From: an uncultured Bacteroides sp.
GTDB taxonomy: Bacteria > Bacteroidota > Bacteroidia > Bacteroidales > Bacteroidaceae
Reading direction: 5' to 3'
DNA: 64,000 nucleotides
Assembly (NCBI RefSeq): GCF_937912035.1
Contig: NZ_CALDPF010000023.1
Span: forward strand, 84,148-148,147
Shown one piece after another: positions 1 through 8,981 of the stretch. A model generated the notes under the pieces. That model saw only the letters and a program-made list of their open reading frames with translations. It ran no database searches and had not been told where the DNA came from. Positions within the stretch are counted from its first letter, which is position 1. Each line of letters starts with the position of its first letter. Made by a program: the position numbers and the translations under genes.

Positions 1-1912
1 CAAGCATTATCATACCTTCGTTTCCTGCATATCGTGGAAGATCAGGATACTTAACCTCGGCAAATCTCATATTTATCTCATTTCCGGCTTCCATACCGTT
101 AAACGTGATTTCAGGAACGCCCACCATATTCTGTCCCATATCGTAAACAAAGACTCCCGGTCTAACCTCTTCAACCGACTGTGCTGTCAATTTCTTTATA
201 GCTTTTACAGTCTGTCCGTATTGAGAAATAAGATTAAAGTTGGAATAATCGTCCACCCTTGGACGCGGATGAGTAACACTGCGATTCATCGTCTCCGCCT
301 TGCTTACATAACCTTCAAGAGGTATCTCAAGTGTTTTGCTCCAGGTGGAATCATCATACGCAGCTGTAGTCCATCCTTCCACAGACTTTTCCTTAGAAGA
401 ATCATAAATCTCACCCTGGAAGAAGCTGCCATATACTATAGGACCGTCAGAATAATACTTCCATGTCTCCGGAGAAGTTACAACCACCTGTTCACTTCCG
501 TCCTTATATGTTATCACGAGCTGTGCAAGCAGGGACTGACGGTCACCAAAGAAGTTCCAATGCTCGCCGGTATAAGTAGATGCTCCGCTCCACCATCCTT
601 CTGCCAATAATGCACCGATAGCATTCTCGCCATTATTCAGTAGTTCAGTCACATCATACGACTGATACAAATGAGTCTTATTGTATTGAGTAATACCCGG
701 ATTGAAATAATCATCACCTACACGTTTACCATTGATATACATTTCATATATACCTCTGGCTGTGGCATAAAGTCTTGCTTTCTTTATTCTCTTGGTTTCT
801 GCAGTAAATTCAGTCCTCAACATCGGCATTGAATTACGGCTTGGATTTATAAGATACATATCTTTTCCACAAGCTTTCACCTTTTCTGCATCCATCACTA
901 TTGTAGTAATAACATTTTCAGGACTTCTGAAATTACAAATTTCAATGCTTGCTTCCGAAAAATCGTTTGCTGAAGAAAGTGTGTAACCGACATCACCAAC
1001 TACAGGAAAAGCGATAAAGTCACCTCCAAGTCCCATAGGATTGATATTATATTCACCTATTTTCTTTCCATCTAAATAGAACCTCGTGAAACCAAGATCT
1101 GAATAAAGAGTTACTACATGAGAAGAAACAGCATTAGTCTTATTAATAATGTTATTAGGAATATTGAAAGAGACAAAAGGCTTGTCAACTTTGTCATCTT
1201 TATGATATCCTACACGATACACTTCAAGAACAGCCTGTCTGCCTGAATAGACTTTCGACAAGTCAACCTCGACTTTCACATACGATGCATCTTCCGTATT
1301 TGCGATATGATAAATATTCTTATTGCCATCCAACAGTCTTTCATCATTTGCACCATAAATAAAACCTACCTTTTTCTGCTTGGCATCGTCCTTCATTTTA
1401 AACGAAAGGTTCATCTTGAACACAGGCAAATAATGAGAATAAAGCACCATGTCGTCATCATTGCCACCTATCCATTTAGCTCCGTTCCATCCTTCTTTAT
1501 CACCAGATGACATCAAGCTAGTTTCGAACCATGATTTTCCGGTTCTTTCTTCTCCATTATTGTCCCAGACAGTCACTATCCAGTCATAACGTGTGGCAGG
1601 AAGAAGCTTTTCGCCTGCATACTGTATGTTTTGCGAGAGCCCGCTGTTTATCTTTCCTGTACTCCACACAGAGTTGCCGTTTTCATCTTTAACCTCTATG
1701 CTATAAGCACTTTGAAATATACCTCTTTTGTAATTGTCGCCAGACTCCATTCTCCAGCCAAATCTCGGACTCTGTGTGTCAACTCCCAAATAATTTTCTG
1801 TATATTCTACAGTCATTCCTTCTATTCCACCCATATCATCTTTACATGAGATATTAAACATGGAAGATGAAACACATGCAGCAACACTAATTAGATTTAA
1901 GAATGCTTTCAT
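1..1912 (-). CDS. GH78 alpha-L-rhamnosidase, N-terminal part (runs off the left edge)
   Basis: The frame is open from the ATG at 1912 to the window edge, giving about 637 residues with no stop. The start encodes a lipoprotein signal (MKAFLNLISVAACVSS, then FNISC), so the protein should be lipid-anchored. Residues about 28-125 form a fibronectin-like domain (GRMESG-like strands, ending in W..A.WIGG). A jelly-roll insert follows at about 130-270. From about 280 the sequence is a typical Bac_rhamnosid_N domain (LYATARGIYEMYINGKRVG, FNPGITQYNKTHLYQSYDVT, EGWWSG). The (alpha/alpha)6 catalytic domain would lie beyond the edge, so its acids cannot be checked. It is the last visible gene of the PUL, 4 bp after the CE12 gene, so it is probably co-transcribed. 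Family GH78 removes terminal alpha-L-rhamnose from plant glycans. Confidence 0.88.
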   Translation of the reverse strand, partial: MKAFLNLISVAACVSSSMFNISCKDDMGGIEGMTVEYTENYLGVDTQSPRFGWRMESGDNYKRGIFQSAYSIEVKDENGNSVWSTGKINSGLSQNIQYAGEKLLPATRYDWIVTVWDNNGEERTGKSWFETSLMSSGDKEGWNGAKWIGGNDDDMVLYSHYLPVFKMNLSFKMKDDAKQKKVGFIYGANDERLLDGNKNIYHIANTEDASYVKVEVDLSKVYSGRQAVLEVYRVGYHKDDKVDKPFVSFNIPNNIINKTNAVSSHVVTLYSDLGFTRFYLDGKKIGEYNINPMGLGGDFIAFPVVGDVGYTLSSANDFSEASIEICNFRSPENVITTIVMDAEKVKACGKDMYLINPSRNSMPMLRTEFTAETKRIKKARLYATARGIYEMYINGKRVGDDYFNPGITQYNKTHLYQSYDVTELLNNGENAIGALLAEGWWSGASTYTGEHWNFFGDRQSLLAQLVITYKDGSEQVVVTSPETWKYYSDGPIVYGSFFQGEIYDSSKEKSVEGWTTAAYDDSTWSKTLEIPLEGYVSKAETMNRSVTHPRPRVDDYSNFNLISQYGQTVKAIKKLTAQSVEEVRPGVFVYDMGQNMVGVPEITFNGMEAGNEINMRFAEVKYPDLPRYAGNEGMIML

Positions 1913-1916
1913 GATA

Positions 1917-2945
1917 TTATTTCGTTTTTATGTTATAATTAAATTCTACTCCATTTTCCACTGATACATGAACCGGAACGTTAAAACCAAGTTCACCATC
2001 ATTGTAAATACCCTTTCTTAGCAATAGCCTCAAAGGTCTTTCTTTAGGCACTACCATTCCGTTTACAGTTTTTACAGCTTCAGCTAATGTAAGGAAATCA
2101 CCGCTTCCATCAGCAGATACTACAAAATCATTATCCCTGACAAATGGCTCCAAAGCAGAAATTTTATCAGCTATGACAGACATGGTAAGTTTAGACAAAA
2201 GTCTTGCGCCATAAACATTAAGGTGTGTATTGTCTTCCCTCCCTTCAGGACAAGCCTTACATGTACCTTTCGGTATCCAGCAGAACAGCTGCTTTGAATC
2301 CTCCGGACCTAAATTTTCCACTAACCTGTGGCTTATATCATTCATATCTATAAAAAAGGTATTGGTTTCTTCTGCTACCATTTTCGGAGATTTCAGATAG
2401 TCGCCGTGAGTATCTATCAGAATCATTCCGTCCTTAACTTTCTTGCTTCCAGTGAATATTTTTCCGAAGTCATCATCCTCGGTTACCGCATTCGGATTAT
2501 TCCTGAAATTACGTCTTACTATGGAATTAAACAAAACAGGTATTCCTCCACGACTTCTAGTCTCCGCAACAAACTTTCTCAAATTATCATCAAACGAACC
2601 TCCAGGAACAGTGTGTATATGAGTAGATTTCTTTTCGTCATTATGTCCGAACTGTATAAACACATAATCCCCTGGACGTATTCTTTCAAGAACCTTATTC
2701 CAACGTCCTTCATCAATAAAACTCTTCGAACTTCGTCCGTTCATTGCATGATTCTCCACATATACAAATTCCGGATCAAGAAGACTTTGAAGCATCTGTC
2801 CCCAACCTCTTTCCGGATTATCATTATCTGTCGGCTTGTTTGCCATTGTAGAATCACCAATCATAAATATGGTAATTCTTGCCATAGCATTTATACAAAA
2901 CAAGAATAAACAAAATATCAGCAATAAATATTTTAACTTAGTCAT
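1917..2945 (-). CDS. CE12-type rhamnogalacturonan acetylesterase (SGNH/GDSL) with a short pectinesterase-like tail
   Basis: 342 residues with an N-terminal signal peptide (MTKLKYLLLIFCLFLFCINAMA). SGNH hydrolase blocks are clear: IGDSTMA with nucleophile Ser32, NGRSSKSF (block II Gly), FGHND (block III Asn102) and DNTHLN with Asp238 and His241. This is the pattern of RhgT/YesT-like family CE12, which removes acetyl groups from galacturonate in rhamnogalacturonan. Residues about 274-342 are extra: FVVSADGSGDFLTLAEAV resembles the first beta-helix coil of CE8 pectin methylesterases (VAxDGSGDFxT). The protein then stops, so no CE8 catalytic Asp/Arg could be present. The gene sits 7 bp after the DUF4450-like gene and 4 bp before the GH78 gene. 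The esterase call is firm; the tail as a CE8 remnant is inference. Confidence 0.88.
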   Translation of the reverse strand: MTKLKYLLLIFCLFLFCINAMARITIFMIGDSTMANKPTDNDNPERGWGQMLQSLLDPEFVYVENHAMNGRSSKSFIDEGRWNKVLERIRPGDYVFIQFGHNDEKKSTHIHTVPGGSFDDNLRKFVAETRSRGGIPVLFNSIVRRNFRNNPNAVTEDDDFGKIFTGSKKVKDGMILIDTHGDYLKSPKMVAEETNTFFIDMNDISHRLVENLGPEDSKQLFCWIPKGTCKACPEGREDNTHLNVYGARLLSKLTMSVIADKISALEPFVRDNDFVVSADGSGDFLTLAEAVKTVNGMVVPKERPLRLLLRKGIYNDGELGFNVPVHVSVENGVEFNYNIKTK

Positions 2946-2952
2946 AATAAAA

Positions 2953-5900
2953 TCAGTTTGCCAATGTTATACCCATAAGTCCTATTATAACTTCATATGC
3001 TGTAGTCTTAAGAACAAGACTATCAATTTCCTTCGTACCATCAAGAGGTATATCAAGTACTACGGCTGCACCACCGTCAATCATACGTTTTGCTTTCATT
3101 TTAAGTTCCAAATCCTTTGTCAGGTCTCTCGAACAAAGACCGTCCTTAAGCATCACTCGATATGGTTTTGGAGTTTCAATCTTATAAGCATATTCATCGA
3201 TGTAGAAATCCTGTTCGATAGGAACCCACGTATCCGGATTCTTAAGCTGTAACTCATCAAAAGTGCCATCCTTATATACCACTGTTACGACTCCATTAAC
3301 AAAGCGGCTCTGCATGTGGTTTGTAGAACCTGCCATCAATAGATAAGCATGTCTTGCCATACCATCAATATCGATGGAAATACTGTCCGGAAAATTATCC
3401 CAAAGCGAAGTAAAAATTATATTGTTTCTTTCAGCTCCGTTATTGGTATCGAAAGGCACACCTATTTCAGTTTTAAGGAAATCTCCAACAAGTTTGTCTC
3501 CAAAACAGATTTCTGCAATCTTAGGATCTCTGTTTGGAACACACCAGTCGCCAAACCCATGTATAGGCTGTTGCAATGTAGTATATTGCCAGCGTGGAGA
3601 AAGATATTTATTCTTAAATATATCAGAAACCTTTTCATTAAAAGCTGATGATACATTAATTCTACTATATTTCACATTGTTTGAGTTTCTTATATTCCAA
3701 TTTACTACCTTTCCTTCAACTATTTTTCCGTCTACAAACTCGGCGCATATCTCGTTTGTACCCATGAACACCATATCACCAGCTGCCGTAAATTCTACGG
3801 ATAAGGAACCGGCTGTCACTGTACATTCTCCTGCCTTATTACCATTAACAGTATATTTCAAATTGATATCTCTATCGCTGTTGTTTCTGAATCTGAATCC
3901 AATTCTGTCTGTATATTCTTCCGATGGGATTATTTCAAGAACATCTCTCACTTCTGTTTCTATAGGCATCAGCCATATAGCATTTCCTTGTATGACTTCT
4001 GCAAACAGTGTCCTATGACCATTTACGCCTGAAACTGTTCCTGAGAATGATTTCTTGTTCACTTTCACATCCGAAAGGACTCCCTGAGGATCGTTTATTC
4101 CCACTAGAGTCTGAAGTCTGTCGAGCTGTACATTCATCTTCTCACCATGCGCAACTACAGATTTGTAATCAGCCTGAGCTATAGGATTGCCTGCCCATTC
4201 TATTTCAATCATACTTTCCGCATCCGCAGGACAGGGAATTTCGAAAACCGGTTTTCCGACATAAGAGACAAAACGACCCTTAACCCTGCTTCCATTCACT
4301 TTCACATCTTTCACCTTATCGTAAATAGCAGTCACTTTCAGTACCGGTTCCAATGTATTATCCATCTTCTGAGTAATTATATATCTATCTTTCATACCGT
4401 TCCTTTCAAAAGAGAAAGCAATATCAGAAGTTTCTAAAGATGCATTATTCCAGACTTTCGGAAATCCAGGTATAAGATTTATCTTTCCATTCAAAGCATC
4501 AGGATTTATACCAAACAGTCCCTGTACAAGAAGACGTCCGAAAATACCGACACCGTCGCTGAAATCACGATATACCTCACCTATGATATCGTATGAGGTG
4601 GTCATGCCGAAATTGCCCGGACTTTTACCCTTATACATCACGTCTATCACAGCCCCTTTCATAAGCCTGTATGCATCCTCGTTCATTCCGGTCTGGAATA
4701 ACGCCAGAGCTGTATGAGCAGATTCTGCAAGCGCTACATTGTTTACAGACCATTCGTAAGGCATCCAGTTGGTAGTGGAAACAACGCTATATTCCGCATT
4801 TCCGGTTTCGGGATTAATCACCGGCATATGAGGAAGTCCTTTCACCGCATAGCGTCCTGCCTGATAACCCTGCAGGTTATCTTCCGAAAGTTCAGAATCT
4901 ATAGAATGATATATAGTCCATGCGGCAGCACTCTCATGTAACTGGGTATTTTTGATATTGCCCTTATACTCAGCCCACCATCCTTTATCCTTTATCCATA
5001 AAGTATTGTCTATTGCACATTTTATTAAAGACGCCTCTTTCTCATACTTAGTTCCGTCAACACCTATCTTTTCTGCTATAATCGCAGCCATCTTGTTTGC
5101 TCGGTAATTATATGCGGAAGAATGAGTCACATCCCCACCGCTGTATTGAAGGGCATCGCTTGCCCAAATGCAGCATAGAGCATCATAAAGTCCGTCATTA
5201 TTAGCGTCGAAGGTTCTCTTTTCCCATGCCAGGTGGCGTTCCAGCACAGGCCACATTTTCTTGGCATACTCCAAATCGCCAGTCCAGTTAATATGCCAAA
5301 GCAATGCGTCAATATAAACCAAGTTCATGTCGTAGAAATAAAGTTCATTATCCTGACAGTTTGCTATATAACCGCTACTGTACATTGGAGTACCCAATAC
5401 ATATTTAGACCTCGCAAATCTCTGTTTCTCATCCATTGTAACAGGTTTGTCAGGCATCTCCGTCAATTGCAAATCCGCATAATAATCGAAATGAGAACGT
5501 GATCTTTCTCTCCATCCCAAGAAATCCCCGATGTAACAATGCCTCCATCCCAACAATGGTATTCTCCATCCTATGGCACCATGTAAATAAGTAGGAGCCT
5601 GCCAAACCGCATCTGCCGCCATCGCAAGATTACCTCCTACAGGGTTCAGATACTTGTCCGGAGTGATAAGTTTTATTTTTCCTGCGACATCATTCCTGTA
5701 TTTGTCTGCTAAAGCGAAATGCGCCGAAAGATTTCTTGCAGCCTCAAGAGGAGTAGTAAGCGGATTTACTATCCCCATGTATTCAGTGCCCTTTATCTCC
5801 GACACTGCCATAAGAAGCTGCTTTTCTTCATTCTTTCCGGAATTGACCAACTTATCCGGCGTTTCATTGATGTAATCGGCATTGACAACTCTGAGCATTG

Positions 5901-6534
5901 AATTTTCAGGCATTACACCATAAAGCTGTCTTTCCTGCTTGGTACCGTAATTTAAAGTGAACGTGTTTTTATGTAATTTAAACAAGTTACCCTTACAGTT
6001 CTCAGCCTTAATGTAAAAACAGTCAAAACGATCTGCTCCCATATCACCTTCACGTCTGAAATGTTCGTCTGTAGCACCACCAACGAATGATATCAGTCTG
6101 AACTCTTCCGGCAGATTTTCTCCTTCAAGTTTAACTATAACCCCGTCTGCATCAGCCCAAGCTAACATCTCCATAATGAGCTTTCCAGTTCCCAATATTT
6201 CACTGTCCGAAATAACATATTTCCTGCTTCCTGACAGGTAAGTAGCCTCAATATTCTCAGCCTTGCTTATCCATTTTATCTTATCTCCGTTCTTTATCGC
6301 AAAATATACGCTTCCCCCCATGTTCGGCATATAGAGTCCTATTTCGGGGAAGTCGCTTGTCTCGAAACGAAACGGAGAGTTTGTTCCATATATAGCCCTT
6401 GTAAAACGGTTTTTTCCGTTTATACATGTTATTCCATTACCATTGGGGATATAATATGCTTTTGATTCACTGATTTGCAAAAATGCAATTATTGCCAATA
6501 TAAAATACTTTAAAAGATTACTTGTAGTTTCCAT
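2953..6534 (-). CDS. Large secreted DUF4450-like protein with a six-hairpin glycosidase-like core
   Basis: 1193 residues with a signal peptide cleaved near SESKA-YY. The N-terminal 270 residues are beta-rich and begin YYIPNGNGITCINGKNRFTR, the style of the DUF4450 family common in Bacteroides PULs. Residues about 295-690 are helical with repeated aromatic motifs (GWRIPLLGWRHCYIGDFLGW, HINWTGDLEYAKKMWPVLERH, NDGLYDALCCIWASDAL, TTNWMPYEWSVNN), the look of an (alpha/alpha)6 glycosidase core. Several beta-sandwich domains follow up to 1193. I cannot name a substrate or prove a catalytic acid pair. Its place between the GH43-like and CE12 genes, with gaps of 3 and 7 bp, implies action on the same glycan. 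A beta-L-arabinofuranosidase-like (GH127/GH146) relative is an alternative. Family membership is recalled from memory, not searched. Confidence 0.6.
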   Translation of the reverse strand: METTSNLLKYFILAIIAFLQISESKAYYIPNGNGITCINGKNRFTRAIYGTNSPFRFETSDFPEIGLYMPNMGGSVYFAIKNGDKIKWISKAENIEATYLSGSRKYVISDSEILGTGKLIMEMLAWADADGVIVKLEGENLPEEFRLISFVGGATDEHFRREGDMGADRFDCFYIKAENCKGNLFKLHKNTFTLNYGTKQERQLYGVMPENSMLRVVNADYINETPDKLVNSGKNEEKQLLMAVSEIKGTEYMGIVNPLTTPLEAARNLSAHFALADKYRNDVAGKIKLITPDKYLNPVGGNLAMAADAVWQAPTYLHGAIGWRIPLLGWRHCYIGDFLGWRERSRSHFDYYADLQLTEMPDKPVTMDEKQRFARSKYVLGTPMYSSGYIANCQDNELYFYDMNLVYIDALLWHINWTGDLEYAKKMWPVLERHLAWEKRTFDANNDGLYDALCCIWASDALQYSGGDVTHSSAYNYRANKMAAIIAEKIGVDGTKYEKEASLIKCAIDNTLWIKDKGWWAEYKGNIKNTQLHESAAAWTIYHSIDSELSEDNLQGYQAGRYAVKGLPHMPVINPETGNAEYSVVSTTNWMPYEWSVNNVALAESAHTALALFQTGMNEDAYRLMKGAVIDVMYKGKSPGNFGMTTSYDIIGEVYRDFSDGVGIFGRLLVQGLFGINPDALNGKINLIPGFPKVWNNASLETSDIAFSFERNGMKDRYIITQKMDNTLEPVLKVTAIYDKVKDVKVNGSRVKGRFVSYVGKPVFEIPCPADAESMIEIEWAGNPIAQADYKSVVAHGEKMNVQLDRLQTLVGINDPQGVLSDVKVNKKSFSGTVSGVNGHRTLFAEVIQGNAIWLMPIETEVRDVLEIIPSEEYTDRIGFRFRNNSDRDINLKYTVNGNKAGECTVTAGSLSVEFTAAGDMVFMGTNEICAEFVDGKIVEGKVVNWNIRNSNNVKYSRINVSSAFNEKVSDIFKNKYLSPRWQYTTLQQPIHGFGDWCVPNRDPKIAEICFGDKLVGDFLKTEIGVPFDTNNGAERNNIIFTSLWDNFPDSISIDIDGMARHAYLLMAGSTNHMQSRFVNGVVTVVYKDGTFDELQLKNPDTWVPIEQDFYIDEYAYKIETPKPYRVMLKDGLCSRDLTKDLELKMKAKRMIDGGAAVVLDIPLDGTKEIDSLVLKTTAYEVIIGLMGITLAN

Positions 6535-6537
6535 GAT

Positions 6538-7542
6538 TTATTTAATATTAGGAACACCGTTTTTCCAATTCACTTTTACATTCGATAAATACCAAGTTTT
6601 ACCATTATCATTATTACCCTGATAAAACAAGTAAGTATCATCATTTTTATCCTTAAAAATATGTGGATGTCCTGACTCACAATAATTCCACGTTCCAGGA
6701 TCTCCATTTTCCAAAAAAGGTTTGTTACTAAGTTTCTCCCATTTTATACCGTCATAACTTTTAGCCACACCTATTTGTTGAGGACGAACATTATATGCTC
6801 CTGCATAAAACATATAAAACACACTATCACGATTCAATATAGACGCTCCCTCTATACACGTTTCCTCCCAAGGATATTCTGGAACCATAATAGGTTTATC
6901 TACAGTTTGTATCCAATCATTTTTATCGAAATTGGTACCTGCCGGAGCAAAGGCAACCCCTATTATCTGTTTTACAAAATCAGGTGTTCTTGTAGCATAA
7001 TATAAATGATATTTATTATTTATAAATACAACTTCCGCATCTATCGCTCTGCCACAGTTCCAGTCAGACTTATGCGGTGAGAAAATTGGATTTGTCTTGT
7101 TACGAACAAAGTTTGTTCCATCCACAGACCAGGCATGGCATATTGCATCATTGGCGCCATTACCATAAGTCTGATAAAATAGATGAACAGTATCATTTCT
7201 GACCAAAGCACATGGTGCACAAAAACCTTTCTGTTCGTAGGCTTCTACTGGGTTTATTCGCGCTATTGGTTTCCATTCATTTAAATTAGAACTTTCTGCG
7301 ACACCAATACTCCATACTGTACCCTTTCCTGCTCCAATAGAATAATACATTAAATACTTTCCTTTGAAATAAACCACATGAGGATCCTTTGAGAATCGTC
7401 TCCCATCACTTGTTGTGTCTGCAAAATGCATAAATTTATTCTGATTGTCTACACTTTTATTATTCTTTCCGCCACGACCACATGACACAAAAAAAACAAC
7501 AGCAATCAGGCAAACATTCAATAAAACAAAAAAGCGTTTCAT
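6538..7542 (-). CDS. GH43/GH117-like five-bladed beta-propeller glycosidase, lipoprotein
   Basis: 334 residues. The start MKRFFVLLNVCLIAVVFFVS followed by CGRGG is a lipoprotein signal. The rest reads as a five-bladed propeller with blades such as YFKGKYLMYYS, VHLFYQTYGNG and YHLYYATR. The acid triad typical of this clan is visible in order: Asp in KDPHVVYF (general base), Asp in GRAIDAEVVF (pKa modulator) and Glu in CIEGASI (general acid). Families GH43, GH62 and GH117 share this arrangement; members act on arabinose, xylose, galactose or anhydro-galactose linkages. The exact family and substrate cannot be read from the sequence. It lies 3 bp from the DUF4450-like gene and 5 bp after the GH28 gene, so it belongs to the PUL operon. 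Confidence 0.72.
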   Translation of the reverse strand: MKRFFVLLNVCLIAVVFFVSCGRGGKNNKSVDNQNKFMHFADTTSDGRRFSKDPHVVYFKGKYLMYYSIGAGKGTVWSIGVAESSNLNEWKPIARINPVEAYEQKGFCAPCALVRNDTVHLFYQTYGNGANDAICHAWSVDGTNFVRNKTNPIFSPHKSDWNCGRAIDAEVVFINNKYHLYYATRTPDFVKQIIGVAFAPAGTNFDKNDWIQTVDKPIMVPEYPWEETCIEGASILNRDSVFYMFYAGAYNVRPQQIGVAKSYDGIKWEKLSNKPFLENGDPGTWNYCESGHPHIFKDKNDDTYLFYQGNNDNGKTWYLSNVKVNWKNGVPNIK

Positions 7543-7547
7543 AATAA

Positions 7548-8864
7548 TTAATACTTCTTATTATTTATAGAAACATTATAGATAGAAAGAAAATCAAGTT
7601 TTTTAGGATCGACCCCAATCTCTTTACAAGAAATTTCCATATTTTTAAAATCAAAATCACTTAGGACATATTGTTCAGATTTCTCTATCTCTACAAACTT
7701 ATCACATACTAAATCAACATTATTAAAAGTTATATTTTTTGCTGACGACAACGGAACATCTTTTCTATCTTTAAGATCGAAGAATTGAGTCCACGGTCTG
7801 ACATACAACATATATTTCATATTACCTTTAATATTCTCTATCAGCAAATATTCATATAGCTGTGGAGTATCTGGGCGCATTTTCAGATGAAGAAGTCTGT
7901 CTGCTTTATCCACTCTACAGTTTCTTAGAATTATATTTCTATTATGAATAGATTCGCTTCCACATGTCAAAGCCGAATGACAATAACCAAAGTTACAGTT
8001 TTCAATAATGACATTCACATTCGAGCCATTATCACTTGATTTATCGGCCCATGGCCCTTTTCCACCCTTCAGAGATATTGCATCATCATTTACTGACATA
8101 AAACAATCACTGATAAGGAAATTCTTGCATACATCAATGTCAACAGCATCACTACTTGGTGCTCCAACAGGTTTTGCCGGTGCATATATATAGAGATTCA
8201 ACATTTTCACGTTCTCACATTTATAAAAATGAGTAGTCCAATATGGCGAATTTATAAGCCTTATCCCAGAAATCTGTACATTATCAGAATTTGAAACAAT
8301 CAAAACTCTCGGACGCATTTCATCCAGATTTGTACAATCCGGATTAAATTTACGTCTCAACCAAAATGATTTCCAATATCTAAGTCCATTTCCGTCAATA
8401 GTACCTTTTCCGGAAACAGTAAATCCATCAACATTGTCTGCATTTACAACTGCCGGAAAATATTTAATGTTTTGCCCTTCAATTCTGGTATCAACTATTG
8501 GATAATCTGATATATCATCACTTCCTTTAATTTTTCCTCCCTCTTCTATATATAAATGTGTATTGGGTTTAAAAAATAAAGCCCCCGTGAGGAAAGTTCC
8601 TTTAGGCACCACTACAACCCCACCTTTAATCGTAGCCAAATCTATAACTCTCTGTAATTTATCAGTCTGTAAGATTGTACTATCGTTTATAACTCCATAA
8701 TCTAATACATTATATTTTTCTCCCAAAGAATTAATATCAACTATGGTTTTATCACTGAACCAACCGGATATTTTTTCCCCATCAGGAAAAACCGAATCTG
8801 CATTACCATGTATTGCAAAAACTGATAAAAAAGCTATTAACTGAGATTTTATTTTTGTATTCAT
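7548..8864 (-). CDS. GH28 polygalacturonase/rhamnogalacturonan hydrolase family enzyme
   Basis: 438 residues with a signal peptide (MNTKIKSQLIAFLSVFAIHG). The opening YNVLDYGVINDSTILQTDKLQRVID is the usual first coil of the right-handed parallel beta-helix. The catalytic region shows the GH28 aspartates in variant surroundings: SSDAVDID (Asp239, Asp242, where many members have NTDG), VNDDAISLK (Asp260/Asp261), a His at GYCHSALT (His296) and LHLKMRPD in place of RIK. Family GH28 inverting hydrolases cut galacturonic acid linkages in homogalacturonan, rhamnogalacturonan or xylogalacturonan; endo versus exo action cannot be told here. A 117-bp gap separates it from the esterase gene upstream, with a possible internal promoter box at 8952-8959. 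Confidence 0.88.
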   Translation of the reverse strand: MNTKIKSQLIAFLSVFAIHGNADSVFPDGEKISGWFSDKTIVDINSLGEKYNVLDYGVINDSTILQTDKLQRVIDLATIKGGVVVVPKGTFLTGALFFKPNTHLYIEEGGKIKGSDDISDYPIVDTRIEGQNIKYFPAVVNADNVDGFTVSGKGTIDGNGLRYWKSFWLRRKFNPDCTNLDEMRPRVLIVSNSDNVQISGIRLINSPYWTTHFYKCENVKMLNLYIYAPAKPVGAPSSDAVDIDVCKNFLISDCFMSVNDDAISLKGGKGPWADKSSDNGSNVNVIIENCNFGYCHSALTCGSESIHNRNIILRNCRVDKADRLLHLKMRPDTPQLYEYLLIENIKGNMKYMLYVRPWTQFFDLKDRKDVPLSSAKNITFNNVDLVCDKFVEIEKSEQYVLSDFDFKNMEISCKEIGVDPKKLDFLSIYNVSINNKKY

Positions 8865-8951
8865 TTTTCTATGTAATAATTTAAATTTTCAGTAGATTAA
8901 AAACCCTCATATTAGTCTTTATACATTAGAATCAACATAGAGATTTATTTA

Positions 8952-8959
8952 CAAACCTA
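8952..8959 (-). promoter_or_regulatory. Candidate internal promoter -7 box before the GH28 gene
   Basis: On the minus strand these bases read TAGGTTTG, which fits the Bacteroides -7 consensus TAnnTTTG, about 88 bp upstream of the GH28 start. A possible -33 CAA (plus-strand reading) at 8983-8985 is 23 bp away, slightly too far. The gap is the longest in this half of the PUL, so an internal start is plausible but unproven. Confidence 0.3.
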
Positions 8960-8981
8960 TAAATCCACCATTATAAGAATA

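Noticed and set aside
221..1849. Several plus-strand open frames of 60-130 codons
   Set aside because: They lie antisense to a continuous GH78 reading frame with clear family motifs and show no signal, domain or ribosome-site support.
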